A stretch of 64,000 nucleotides of DNA. Source: Sclerurus mexicanus (taxonomy: Eukaryota; Chordata; Aves; Passeriformes; Furnariidae). The position numbers and the translations under genes are program-made. The notes under the pieces were generated by a model. The model was not told the DNA's origin. It saw only the letters and a program-made list of their open reading frames with translations, and searched no databases. The DNA is taken from assembly GCA_013396755.1 (NCBI GenBank), contig VWZF01004740.1, forward strand, positions 985,251 to 1,049,250, written 5' to 3'. Position 1 is the first letter of the stretch. Every line of letters starts with the position of its first letter. Shown here piece after piece: positions 1-12,351 of the stretch.

Positions 1-879
1 AGGCATTTATATTCGTCCTCTACCCAGGATGAGTAAAGATATGACTCGGTACATAGACAACAGAGATGCTGAGGGTTGTATTATGGCTGATCAAGGTTAA
101 TTAACTTTGCTATGAGCTACATCAGAAGACCTCTTACGATAGCCTAGACTTCTGCAAAGTGTTGCTCAGCAGTGGCTCTCCACACTGGCCTCACCTGAAC
201 TTTGTCACCGAGGGGACAGTGTCTTATCATAGTGATGCCTCCTGTTGTAGTATAATTTAAAAATGAGATTTCGCTGAGGCACAAGGAAAACCAAACCAAA
301 CCTCTCAAAACATGCCAGGAGAGGTCAAGTAATAAGATTAATACAGACAGTACTAAATATGAAGGCACAAGGTTTCTGAAAATGATGGGGAAAAGGATTA
401 TAGGATTGCCTAGAAGCAAAGGCAAATAATTCTGGGTGCAGCACAGCACTTTGTGAGATAGATGACTAAAGGACTCAGTATGTGCAAATAATATTAGAAG
501 TGGAAAAGAGGGTCTTTTTAAAGATTAACTGAAAATTTTAACCTGGAAAAATATGTGGTCAACTTTTTTGCTCAGTGTGGTTGTTTTGACTGATATCCAG
601 CAGTTTGTTCAGGATTTTTCCTGAGAGGATACTTAGAAGTTATTTTTTCTGTTTCTAGAGAATCAGTCATTACATCCTATGCAAGCAACATTTGGCTTCC
701 CTTCTCTCCTCTCCCAGTTTATGCCTTAATTTCCTGATCTTTGGCGTTCTGTGACAATGCTGGCCTTTATGAAGTGTTTATGCGTTGAAAACACTGCGTA
801 GGTGACAGGCATTACTTTAGCGGAGCTATAAATCATTGAGCACAATCAAGAGGTGAGGATTTAGCCCATCACTTTTAGC

Positions 880-990
880 GGGTATTTTGTCTCTGTGCGG
901 GTCGACTTCCAGTCACACCGCTTAGTATCATCGGTACTTTTCGCTCCCAATTAGATTTAAAAATTAACCCTTCATTAAGGTGACAGGAGG
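880..990. promoter_or_regulatory. Candidate conserved non-coding element with homeodomain-type sites
   Basis: The patch mixes CpG-containing words, unusual for this CpG-poor window, with closely spaced homeodomain cores (CCAATTAGATTTA near 949, ATTAAC and CATTAAGG just downstream). It contains no repeat signature. This texture resembles vertebrate enhancer cores, but conservation was not tested, so the call is inference. Confidence 0.25.
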
Positions 991-1410
991 TGATAGAGAC
1001 ACATTTCACTGTAATGAATATAGATTAGGGTTTATTCTGCACTCCCATTGTTCTGCAGGCTGGGCTGGAGAGAGCTTTCTCCAGGGACTTGGAAAATAAC
1101 TTCTTTGAGAGGTTAGATTTTCCAAAGATCTGTAATCATACTTCAAATCTCTCTCCTCCCAGTAATATACCAAAACATATAACTGTTTGGAGAGTAACAG
1201 TTGGGGTTGCTGGAAGGGGAGCATATGGGAAAGATGGAAACATTGCAGAGCGTTTAGCAGAGCTACCACTACGGTGTTTGTAACACCTCATTTTTCATGG
1301 TGACTTTGGGCACAGTTTTTACCTAACTCTGCCAAGGGCAAAGACTTTCCTCTGAGATGGGATGCACATACCGAATTTAGCAAATGAAAGACACTTAATT
1401 GTTTTGCTGG

Positions 1411-1443
1411 GTTTTTTTTTTGTTTGGTTTTTTTTTTTCTTCA
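1411..1443. repeat. Poly-T low-complexity tract
   Basis: Two T runs of about 10 and 11 bases are separated by GTTTGG and followed by CTTCACAG. The tail resembles a splice acceptor (pyrimidine tract plus CAG), but no matching exon could be supported downstream. Confidence 0.8.
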
Positions 1444-1824
1444 CAGGTGACAGTAAAATTGAAAGAAATTTCGTTTGTTTTTTTAGGTCTTGTGCAGAGA
1501 TGTGTGTAAGTTGACCCAAAATATACCACTGCTGCTTAATTTGGAGATCATTGCACATGTTGGGCGGTATGAGTCCAAGCATGAAGGAATGATCTCTTCC
1601 TGCCAAACACCCTCAAGCTGGCATTTTGTTGATTATATATGCTATTTTATAGGCTTAATGGTCATGCCGTAGCAGTGCTTGGAGACCTTGGGGTACAGTT
1701 TCGTGCTAAGCCAGAGCTGCAGCCAAAAGTGCTGCCTTCTGTTGTGTACCAAGGCTGAAGTTCTTACAGCCACCTGGATCAAGGAGCTGATGTTTCTGTA
1801 AAGTAGTATTTTTCTTCCAGAATG

Positions 1825-1838
1825 TTTTTTTTTTTTTT
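1825..1838. repeat. Poly-T tract (14 bases)
   Basis: This is a simple homopolymer. No retroposed gene or SINE body is recognisable next to it. Confidence 0.85.
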
Positions 1839-2807
1839 CCAGCTGAATGAACTCCTGCAAGTTACCAGTGCAAAAGGAGAGTGGTTGTGAGCAAGGAATG
1901 TGGCCTGAACTGTTTTAGTGCAGCATGGATTTAAAGCAATGAAATCCTGTCTGTAGGTGTGGTTGGAGAAGCTGTGATTCTTTCTGCTTCAAGAGCACAT
2001 TAATAGTCATAACTGTGTGTTTAAGGGATTTGGTTAAAAATATATCAGTGTGTGTGTTTGGCCAGTTTTTCAAGATAGAAGAGAATCTGTTATTCACTTG
2101 TTTATTGTCTGTGCCTTTTTCTTTTGCCTTGGAATATGAGTACACTTAACAGTAAAGGTTACAAGCGTAACACGTTTCAGTATTGAGGTTAAGCATAGTC
2201 CTTGCTACAAACAGGTCTGTCTTGATTATATGAGTTAACATCGTTATTTTACTTTACCAGGATGATGAAGCATTATTTTTTAGCAGATTGCTGTTTTCAA
2301 AGTCTCATAAGGTTTAAGTAGCTTTCAAAGACATAACCTCTATTTATTTATTTGGTTTTGCTAGTCTTTATTTTTCCCATGGTAAAATACACTTTCCCTT
2401 TCCCTCCGATAAAAGGTTTCCTCTCTCCCTGTCAAATACATCGGGAAATAAAGACTTGTATTCATTGCTGCTGTATTCAAAACAACAACATTTTACATTG
2501 TTCACCAAAACCAACATTAATATATGTTGGCAATACAGGGCTCTGCTCTTGTTGTTTTCATTGCACTGGATGCACTTTCATGCAAAGGTATGTGCTCTTT
2601 ACCCCACAGAGTCACAAGAAAATACGATGATGGGCAGCTCTGAATTACTGTGTGAATTGAAAACTTTGTTCCTTCATCCTTATTTCAAAGATTGGAAGAT
2701 CCTTCTCTAAAGGAGGAGAAGGAGGTTCTGTGTCAGAGACAACTTCTTCTGATTTCTTGGAAATAAGGAATGGTATTAGTTGCATGAGTTCTTAACAGTT
2801 CCATTTC

Positions 2808-2926
2808 CACAGAATCATGGAATGGTTTGGGTTGGAAGAGACATTAAAGACCATCTAGTTCCAGCCAGGAGCAGGGACACCTACTAAACCAGGTTGCTCA
2901 GAGTCCTGTCCAACCTGGCCTTTTGT
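2808..2926 (-). mobile_element. CR1 LINE 3' end fragment, antisense
   Basis: On the plus strand it begins with two octamers (CACAGAAT, CATGGAAT), the reverse complement of the tandem octamer end of CR1 elements. The conserved words GGTTTGGGTTGGAAGAGAC, a CATCTAGTTCCAGCC block, GCAGGGACACC and CCAGGTTGCTCAGAG follow in the expected order. Homology fades after the CCAACCTGGCC word. The element therefore runs on the minus strand and is 5'-truncated, as is normal for CR1. Several substitutions suggest an old insertion. Confidence 0.92.
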
Positions 2927-4389
2927 AGCTTTAAAATGTCTAGTTCATCTGTCTCTCTCATCATGCCAGCAGGTACTGTGAAAAAAGAATTAAAGGAATT
3001 TATTTTAGACCCCTTCAATTGCTGCCAACCCACCAAAGTCGCTTCAGCACCTCCCCAGATAAGTAAATTCACAAAGCATATTTCCCTCAATGTGTGATGT
3101 GCGCAGCTGACTTGAGCTCCTTATATCTAGATTTGCTCTGAATGATCAGAAAATAGCAGAAAAGGGATGCCTGGATGTAATTTTTCTGCTGTGATTAACT
3201 CAGCTTGCTTTCTGATAATTTCAAAATCATAAAGCATATTTTCTTCAGGATTTTTTGAAGATTTTTTTTTTGTGTGTGTGTAAACCACATCTTGGGAAAT
3301 GTCAGCCTGCAGAGGTTAGATAAGTCACCAAAGCTGAATAAAGGTAAATAATTTCAGGCCTCGCAGTATAATTACCAAGGTACTTTAACATAACATTTGC
3401 CTGCAATGACAGAAAATTTATTCGAAATACAGTTAAATCTTGAAGAGTCCTTCCCAAAGTGACGGTGCTTTCTAGATGAAGTGGGACAGTTGTGAAGTTC
3501 CTTCAGCGAAGACAAACTGATTTGTCACTCTGTTTCCTGGTTTTCCTCCCTGCAGTGACAATATTCTAGTCAGGAACTTTTCCTGAGCACACTTCTTTGC
3601 CTCAAAGGGTGTCTTAAGGCAACAGCACCGAGTAGGCCAGTTATTCATAGCTAGTTTAGGGTTAATAGTAGCCAGGTTCTGAAATTTGTGTTTTGCTGAT
3701 AATTTTAGAACTATAATCTATATGATTACAGATCCATTTATTATTGGTTGGGGGAAAGCCAACTGGAAATAAGACACCATCTAGCACATGTTAAGCTCTA
3801 GTCATTTATTTTATGAAATGAGGGAATTGTGAGGTTGCATTATCAGCTTCATGGATTCCATATTGTGTCATTTATTGATTAGGTGCCATTGCTAATTTGT
3901 CATTTTTTTCATAATTTTGTCCTAAAGCGTTACCGTTAGCCAAATTTGTCAACTGGACTCATGTGACCAGACATGCTGTCAGTTCAGACATTTAGAAACA
4001 GAGTTGATGCACAGAATAAAGGTGTAATAATTGTTGGAATACACATTGCATTTTTCCACAGGGGAGAAAAGGAGTCTTATTGAAATGTATCTGAGCCATT
4101 TTGAAAACCTGCTTTTCAAATGACAGTTGTGGATTAGCGATACCATAGAAATGATACAACTTAAAATCTATTTCAGGACCAAGGATCATTTCTAAGTACT
4201 TGAACCCCTACTTTTTCTGTGCTGTGTGGGAAATACTGTACGTGCAGAGGTGAGAACGGTAGAAAAGTTGCTGTTTATGTTTCTGTCTCCAAGATTCTTT
4301 TGGTGATACTGTTGTGATTCCTACAACAATAGAAGTTATCCAGGAATCATGCCTTCGTTTTGCCTGGTTCCCCAAAAACTCATTCCCAG
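2927..4389. other. Unique AT-rich DNA, no gene seen
   Basis: Between a CR1 fragment and an LTR fragment lies about 1.5 kb without recognisable coding or repeat content. Open frames are under 70 codons. A short T/TG-rich run occurs near 3266-3282. The first 150 bases could hold further decayed CR1 sequence, but I could not align it. Confidence 0.55.
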
Positions 4390-4730
4390 TGTTGTGGTTT
4401 AGCACCAGCTGACAACTCAGCCCCTTGCAGCTGTTTGCTCACTATCCCTGGGTGGGATGAGGAAGAGAATCAGTGAAGAGTTACAGTGAAACAGATCATG
4501 GGTTGAGATAAACACAGTTTAATAAGTCAAGCAAAATCCGTGTGTGCAGGCAAAGCAAAAGAAGGAATTGCTTCCCATGGGCAGGCAGGTGTCCCAGGAA
4601 GGCAGGGCTCCATCATTTGGGAAGACAAACGTCACCACTCCGAATGTCCCTCTTCCCTCTCCCCATCTTTATATGCTGAACATGATCCTGTGTGTTCTGG
4701 GATATCCCTTGGGTCAGCTGGGCTGAGCTT
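4390..4730 (-). mobile_element. Partial solo LTR of an avian endogenous retrovirus, antisense
   Basis: The plus strand opens with TGTTGTGGTTTAGCACCAGC and continues with CAACTCAGC, GGGTGGGATG, GAGAATCAG, ATGGGTTGAGATAA and ACAGTTTAATA. These words appear in this order in a widespread bird solo LTR. Read on the minus strand, the TATTAAAC word sits in the R/U5 part and the element ends in ACCACAACA. Resemblance continues to a GGGTCAGCTGGGCTG word near 4710-4727 and is then lost, so the 5' portion of the LTR is diverged or missing. No internal gag, pol or env reading frame is present. The family name and exact right edge are uncertain. Confidence 0.72.
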
Positions 4731-6390
4731 CCTAGCATTTGTCTTGAGAATCTGCTTAAACAACATTGTGCAGAGAAAGAAGGAGGGCAAATCAGGACCA
4801 CTCTTGAGTACGAAAAACAAGACTTTTGTGTAGCTGGAGCTGTGCTGGTAACTTGAAAAGCTGGTTCACAACTAATGGCTTCATGGGTCCGAAGTGTAAC
4901 AAATCTAAGAAGTCTTTCCCTGGGAATATTACTGCAGTGGACTTTCTTTTGAAGACTGAGAAGCAGAAATTGGCGATGGGAAATAGAAGTTCCCAGCTGT
5001 TCCAGGTCTTAGTGCAGTGTAATGAAGTGCCTACGAGGGGCTGTGTTGTGGGGTAGGGTTGACAGACATCGCCTCACTTGGTGCTCCTTTTCTCTGCATC
5101 CAACCTGAGTGTGCCAAGGGGGTGTTTCATGGTATCTGCTACTGTTTGATTCTAAGAATCAAAATCCAAATATTCGGAACATTTATCAGCCTACACTGAT
5201 TTCAAGGGCTCCATGGCAGCAAGTGTGGACTCTGGAAAAACCCACTGTTCTCTTGCAGAAATAGTCAGCATGCTAATAAAATATCCTACAGAGCAAATAG
5301 CTCCTGCTGAGGGCTGCTGAGAAAGCTGCTGACTCTTGGAGGGTATCCATCTGAAAACTTTACTTACTGAGGTTTTGATAGAAAAATCTGCAGAGAAGGC
5401 ACCACGTAAACCATGGGGAGGCTTGACCGAAACTAGACTGATTGTTCCAATGTGGGTTCAAATCAGAAGTATTTGCACTGTCATCCCAGAGGTGGTGCTG
5501 AAACAATTATTGGGCATGTAGTTCTTGGGCATTCCAGAACAACATCCCCGTGGCTGTTTATTAACCAGTGGCAAGAAAAATGTGTTTTCTGAGGCTGTAT
5601 TCAGAATTAGGCCATGGGCAGCCCTGTTCCAGGCTGAGCTGTGACAGGGAATCACACACCTCTTGCCCAGGATGGAGCCCCTGATCCTCTCTGGTCTGCC
5701 TGTGACAGTGTGCTTAGCCCACCCAAGCTTCTTGCAGTCTAATGATCTTGATGGATTGATGGCCGTGTGTTTCTTGGGCTTAGGATAACCTGAGTCACTG
5801 GGGCTGGCACAGAAGTGACCATTCATCCTCCTGCTGGCAACAGCAGGGCAGGTGTCAGGACAGAGCTGCTCGACTGTTGCACAGCTCAGAATATTTGACT
5901 AGTTGTGAGTGGCCTGGAGGTAAGACACTCTCCCAGTGGTTTCTGTGGATGTGAGACAGGCCACAGGTTCAGTTTTTATGTTCTCTACTTCTGCCGTGCC
6001 TATGGAATTGGTTTCTGCCTGGTAGCATCACCTACTGATGTTGTTCCTCCCCTCCCTGATAGCTCATTGTTAACTTGCATAACTCCAGCTCGGAAGGAAG
6101 GCTAGGAAGCCGACATAGTGAATAGATCATTACCTATAATAATCAGCAATTTAGAAATTTGCCTCTGTGGAAAGTGTTTGGCAGTGTTATTTGTTGGGGA
6201 AAAAAAGACAAAGTGATAATTTCTGTAATTGGAAATCTATCTCTTTTCATCCAGAGTAAGGACACATTCACACTGAAATCACGATAATTTAATTCTCAGA
6301 GCATCTTTTTATTTTGTTATGGGTTTAATTGCTGTTTAGATGAAACATTGCAGAGCAGAGAAATCAAGTTCAGATTTTTTTTCTCTTTAT
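4731..6390. other. Unique DNA, no gene seen
   Basis: No domain-bearing frame or clear repeat is visible. A 122-codon frame on the minus strand (5458-5826) and overlapping plus-strand frames resemble nothing I know. The left part could include more diverged LTR sequence. Confidence 0.5.
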
Positions 6391-7300
6391 TTTTCTTCTT
6401 AATTTAGTCACAGTAAAATGCAAATAGAAAATACAGAATGAATAGGAAACTTTGAAGTAAACACATTGAGGTGATGTGGGACTTAATGAAAGGCAGCAAA
6501 CATTCAACAGTAATAAATGATTATGTAAGGACTATTAAATCTTAATTTAGTATTCATGCAGCCCCATTCGCAGAAATAATTTTTGGTATCTAATTGGACA
6601 GTGTTCTGTGACTGTGAGGCAAAAATGATGATCCAAACTCATAGCTGTTCTGATAAATGGAGATATCATTAGCAATATGAAGTAGGTGATCATGACTTCT
6701 CTCTTTTTCATAAATTACACTAAATAACCATAATGCTGCAATTTAGCGGTCCAAAGTTCATCCTATTCAGCAGGCCATCCATAGTCAACAGTTTAAAGAA
6801 AGGGGACCTGCTGAGAAAATGGTGGTCTAATCAGATGCCATAAAATCCGGCTGATCAGATGAGCCCCATTTTCTTTTTTTGTAAGGAGATCCTAATGAAG
6901 CCGCTCATTGAGGGGATTCACAACTTTTGTTCCCCCATTTGATTATTCAGGTTGGCTGCACCAAGTCCTAAACTAAGCAAGTGGAGCCTAATCCTCCGGG
7001 CTGTTTGCATACATGCTGTGTTTTACAGGAGACTTATTAAATCCCACTTTGCCAGCAACCAAATTGTGTGCGGCTTACCTTCGGTGCAAATGACCAAAAC
7101 ACTAAAAGATGCAGCAAATCAAATCCAGTCATCAAATAGGAATCTACTATTATTGTCTGCTCCCTGCTTGCTGGCTAATTTACCAAGCACAGCAAAAATG
7201 AAAAGTACTTCACACTGCAGGCTTCATGAATATCTAAACTGCTGCAAAGTGGATGGGATGCTGGAGGCGTGTTTAGCCAAAGGGTAAATTTGCAAACTTT
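6391..7300. promoter_or_regulatory. Candidate conserved non-coding block (enhancer-like)
   Basis: This roughly 0.9-kb segment has no transposon or simple repeat. It is dense in transcription-factor-like words: a perfect octamer ATGCAAAT at 6418-6425, and ATTA/TAAT cores at 6510-6560 and 6880-6950. A plus-strand frame of about 111 codons (6952-7287) stays open but resembles no known protein and is probably incidental. The texture resembles ultraconserved or developmental enhancer sequence. Conservation was not measured. Confidence 0.35.
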
Positions 7301-10300
7301 GGGGCTGTTCTCAGTTATAACAATATCCTAGTGTCATTTGAAGCAATAAAATACTAGGAGTATACCCATTTCTGTCCAGTTGTGGGCATGGCAGTTTTGA
7401 TTTGGCTACTTAAAATAGATACACTGCTTTTCAGAAAAAGATTTGGTACTTATACTTGCACGTAAATGGGACACTGTTTGTATCCCTTCAGTTTTCTCTT
7501 CCCCGTAGTCACTGTCTTATAATTCTTGATCTCTTCACATCTTCCTCTTTGTACTGCCCACATCTGGGCATTGCTCCCTCTCAGAAAATGGGAAGACAAA
7601 TGACAGCAACCCAGAGCAGTCAATCGTGCTTAAATCTGAGCCTGCTTTGTAAAGCTGCGAGTTCCTGCCCTCGTGGACTAATGGGAACCGAAGCATCCAG
7701 CCCCCACTTACCACCACAGTGAATCAGCAAATGGGAAAATTGCTGGAAGAAACCTCCCAAGACTACAAGCATTCTCTTTTCCTGGTCCTCTTCTCAGAGC
7801 ATTGCTGCAAGAAGCAGCGAGACTTTGACAGAACTGTTTGTCAGAAGTGATAAACACAAGCATTTGTTTTGTTCTGTAAATGGTGAAAACCGGTGTACCA
7901 GCTATAAGCCAAATATGCTCGTGGGAGGGATCACCTGTACTGAGGGTTTTTCTCCGATTAGAGATGCAGCAGGTTGCTTTTGCAGCTATAGACAAGAAGG
8001 GAAATCTGCTCTCATGCTGCAGGAATCCAAACTCCAGTGCTGTGCTAAACAAAAGGATAGCATGCTGCCTGCTGCTCCAAAAAAATCCTCAGCAGTGATA
8101 ATTGCCTAATGAAAGCTGGAGCAACTATTTCAGTTGTGACCATTTTTCACGTTCCCATTATGACTGCAAGTGCCTTGATTTGGTTTTTCCCATCAACAAA
8201 ATTTCTTTCTGTGTGGACTGTCAAATATCTCTGTATTTATAGCTGCCTCCTGACACCTTTAAGTAATATACACACTCATTCACGCTGAGGTGATTTCAAA
8301 ACTGAGCTCTCTGTGTTGGACATTGCACATCCTTTGCTTTTTTGATTTTCTTCAGCATTTCTTTACATTTGAAACTTTTGGAGAGCAGTTTTTGTAGGTG
8401 ACTTCACCCTGTGACATGTCTTGCTTTCATTTTCTGCACTATCAGGACGTCAAAATTCTTGTGGTAACTTTGCCTGCTTTAACCACTGTTCTAATGACTT
8501 TCATCAGACTCCTTTCCATATCCTGCCCTGTAAGCAGTTGACCCCCTGCCTTTTCTCACCCTCTGTAAGTTCAGCTTATCCCGGTGGTGTGCCATTGTCT
8601 TTCAGAGAGGTCCTTAGGTATGCAATGCCCTCCCCATGCCAAGCTCCAGAACCATCCCTGTGCTTACCTGTCCTAGGCTGATGGCTCTAAAATTGCTGGA
8701 AGAAAATGTTCTGAGAGGGAAGGAATCGCTGATGTTTCTCTTCTTCATTTATGCCTTGGTTTTTAATCCATGCAGTCTCACTGGCCCTGTAGGTATGTGC
8801 TTGTGTTTTAGGGAAACCCACCCACAGCTCTCTGGTTTAACCAGGGTTCGGTGTGTCTCTCTCTGGGTTTAGCTGTGCTGGTATGAGCTGCTACCAGGTG
8901 TTTATAACTTTCCAGAGATTACCACTGCTCTGATTCATCAGCAAAGCTTTAGGTTAAGCAAACCTGGAGCTGTTTAAACTGTTCAAGTGAACCTGGCTTG
9001 TTCTGACTGGAGCATGTTCGGAAGCAAACGTGAGTGATGCTGGAGGGCTGAGGGGGTGATGACCTTTGGCAGATGGTGTTGCAGAGATGCCTGGGGGCAG
9101 ACGGATGAGCAGTAACCTTTCCCATATACTTGCTTGTAGAGTGATTAGTGATTTTGTTTTGTATCGCATTGCCAGATATGTGGATGTGATTGTACCAGAA
9201 CAAGAACACTTTTTAAATTTTTTTTTTTTAATTTTCCAGTTTAGTTTGCCACTGCTACATAAGTGAGGGTGTCTGCGCTACATAAATCAGTATCATTTGA
9301 ATGGCTAAATTCTACTTTCAAAATTCCCTCTGCAAAAGAATCACAGATTGCCAGTCTCTTGAGGCAGAAGTTATTTTCTGCTCCATATACTGATTAGATC
9401 TGTAAACTTTCTGAAAGCTGTAGATACTGAGGTAATAAAAATAATTAATTATGTTGGCTAATCAACTCTGTGTAGAATAAGACTATCTTCAACAAACATT
9501 ATTTTTAAAAAGCATTTAAGAACTATGCTGTGTGTATATGATGAAAAGAGAAACTTCTCTAGTTCTTAGTGTGATTTTTTGAGGGACAGGAGGGGAGGAA
9601 AGTGAAAAGGAAATGGTCAACAACTGTATTTTGAGGGCAAAAGAGGGCTCTCATCTGTACTATTAATTTTTTAGAACTCAAATGTACCTGGGATTTGTCA
9701 ACTCACAGAATTTGGTTGAAATGTGCTCAGCGATGTACTTTGTGTGTGTCTGATTTCCAAAGCCCTGAGATTGGTGGCCTGCTAATCCCAGTAACACCAC
9801 CCCTACACCAGTGCTGAGTGTTCTGGAAGAAATCACATCCTTTGCCACCCTTTCTCATCTTAAAAAAAATCATGAAATGGACTATTCACAAGCAACTGAG
9901 TTGTTGCTCTTTCTCCTCTCTCTTATATTCACAGAAAGGTAATGCTCAGAGAGAATTCTAATCACATTTCTTTGCAACAGTTGTGGTCACCTGAAATAGT
10001 TTCAAAGAACAGCATATTATAGATTGTTTTGTAACTGTCAGGATCTCCTGGGTACAGAGATTTGTTCAGCCATCTGATTTATCGTAGTCAAATGCAGCTG
10101 TTTAATGGTATTAATATATTCCTAAGTTTTATCAAGTCACATTGCACATGCTGTATCATCCTCTGTTTGTTCAACACGACTCCCCTTCAAAAAATAAAAT
10201 ATCCTAACAGTTTTCAGTGTCAAATGAATGGTTGATTAATGGCTTTCAGTCTCCAGTTAGACCGAGGGTGCTGGATTGCCTGATTTCCCCCCCACTTCTG

Positions 10301-10400
10301 CTTTATGTATTTTCAGCCCTTTCACCTATGTACATTACGTCTTTAATTCGAACACACCAAACCCAGAGCTGTGAGAGGTAGATCCCACTGCTGATCACCT
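7301..10400. other. Unique DNA, no gene seen
   Basis: About 3.1 kb without recognisable repeats except short homopolymers. Frames of up to 114 codons occur at 7456-8109 on both strands, overlapping and without domains. I cannot assign a function. Confidence 0.55.
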
Positions 10401-11480
10401 GGAAGCTGACGTGGCCATGTGTCACAGTGTGATCAGTGCTAAACATTCCCCAGGCTTCCAATTTCCCTTTTATCAGACCTAAAGCGTTTTAAACTAAGCA
10501 GGTGAACTGACCTGTAACCGCCCGCAGCACAGGGGAACCTAACGGGGCACTGAAAGGCGTCGTGATTTTTAAACTTCTTGGGTCTTAAATTTTCTTTTCA
10601 GGTCGGGTGCTGCTGTGCTGCTTGAGCATCCAGATATCCAGGGAAGTTTGTTAGGATTGCTTTAAAGACCCCTACTGGAGATTTTGCTGTTGACAAGTTG
10701 GAAAGAACAGCTCATGCATTACGAATATACTTTCAAGGTAAAATGTTTACCCTCCTCTGATGTTACATATTCGGGTTTTTTCCTTTTATTTATTTATTTA
10801 TTTAAATTTTAAAAACACACCACCACAAACCAGACGCACACATATGTTCAGGCTTCTGTAGGTTTAAACTGATGTTTTACTTGAAACAACACTTTATTGA
10901 TGTTTGGGATCCCCCAATTTCCAAGAAGAAAAGCTGATTATCTTCGGAGGCAGCCTTATACAGAGCAGCAGACCCCCACCAGCCTTCCGCTCCAGACTGG
11001 ATCAATGCAGAGAAGTGCTCTTTGATGGACTTTCAGGCCCTGTGATCTCCCAGCCCTGGGGGTTTAAAGGATGAGCATATCAATCCAGGACCACTGAACT
11101 GCATTTCCATTGCATGAGGGCTCCTCCTCCTGGCTTTGTCCGGACAAACTCGGCTCCTCCTACTTTTGTCACTATTCTTTCATGCTTTGTTTAGCAAACA
11201 CAAAAAAAGCTTTGTTTGTGGCTGGGTCTTTTTTAAGCTTTGCATAAAACAGTTTAAAGTGCCGTACGGCTGTGTACCTGTGATCACCTTCAGGGTCAAA
11301 ATCAGTTTACAACAGATTAACCTATTTATCTTCCACCCTCCACACCCCCATTTTATGATTTGCACAAATACAGATTATTGTTCTGATGAGCACAGTCTTC
11401 TTACTTTATTCGGAACTCTGACTTTGCAAGAATCGCTAACTCCGTGGAATTCCCTGGGAACAGTCTTCTAGAAGACAGCA
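10401..11480. promoter_or_regulatory. Candidate conserved non-coding block
   Basis: A repeat-poor kilobase, interrupted only by a short (TTTA)n tract at 10784-10804, with relatively even base composition and scattered CpGs. Compact words such as TTTTATCAGACCTAAAGCG (about 10470) and GTGCCGTACGGCTGTG (about 11260, including a CGTACG palindrome) resemble conserved regulatory DNA. The 111-codon plus-strand frame at 11136-11471 is opposed by a minus-strand frame and has no domain. Confidence 0.25.
10784..10804. repeat. (TTTA)n microsatellite
   Basis: About five tandem TTTA units, followed by TTTAAATTTTAAAA. Confidence 0.9.
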
Positions 11481-12323
11481 CATGTGTGCCTGCCTTTCTT
11501 TCCTGCTGTTGTCCTGCTGTGTTTCAGCATACTGAGCAAGAAGAAAACTGGTCACATGTAATTTGTAGAAGTTTTGGTAACACTGGTTCAGTTATTTCTC
11601 TTGCCCTAGTAGTCAGCATTAAAAATGTGTATGCTTAGGTTTAATTTTTTTTTTTTCGTCTGTAAATCTTATTACAACTGCAGTGTTATAGATTCTATTT
11701 CTGATATAATTTCCTTCTAAAACAAACAAAAAAACCCCATTCTCTGTGATATTTCCCCATCTGCCCACTGCTTTGGAGCACATCACACCTAAGTCCTCAA
11801 GTGAGAAATGCTCATCCAGTATTAGACATCTTTAATAGTGAAGATCAATGAAATAACTCAGTAGTAGAACAGATCCTTCATTACCTGTATTTTTTACAAC
11901 CACTGCCCATGGAAAAGGCCCCAGTCTATGGGAGAATAAACCTGTAGTTATTCACCTTAAAAGGGAAATAGCGGTATAGGTTCACACCCTGCCCCCCAAA
12001 TAAGTATGTGCACACAAAAACCTGTGAATTGAATGACTCCCCCAGAACTGCCAAGGAAATGTAGCCCTACTGGAAAAACAGTGTCTGAGATTCTGTCTTG
12101 CAATATCACAGCCAAAAAGTCACCTTAGCTGAAATGGTGGAGTAATCCATCACCTGAGACTTTGGCACTCCTGCACATGATGACTTCCTACAGGGAGGGG
12201 TCCCTTCTGAAGCATTTGTAGGTTTCCCATAGGTGAGCCCTCAACACTTCAATGTGATTGAGCAGATCATAGCCGGAGTCCTTATGTGCTGAACTCAAAC
12301 CACTTCTTTTCCAGTCCCACCCT

Positions 12324-12351
12324 AAGAAGAAAAAAAAAAAGGAAAAAAAAA
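12324..12351. repeat. A-rich low-complexity tract
   Basis: Adenine runs of 11 and 9 are split by GG, preceded by AAGAAG. No associated retroposon body is recognised. Confidence 0.85.

Larger units (their letters stand above)
1..2807. other. Unique non-coding DNA, no gene seen
   Basis: This AT-rich stretch has only short open frames on both strands, none with a recognisable domain. It holds two poly-T tracts (1411-1443 and 1825-1838) and a patch at about 880-990 rich in ATTA-type homeodomain cores, described separately. I see no transposon signature before the CR1 fragment that starts at 2808. It could be intergenic or intronic. Confidence 0.6.

Noticed and set aside
1428..1446. Poly-T followed by CTTCACAG as a splice acceptor
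   Set aside because: No donor with a supportable exon follows, and T-runs create such sites often.
3040..3060. TTCAGCACC resembling the left half of a REST site
   Set aside because: The right half (GGACAGCGCC) is absent.
5450..5470. GGGTTCAAATC resembling a tRNA T-loop
   Set aside because: No acceptor stem, anticodon arm or A-box could be found at the right spacing.
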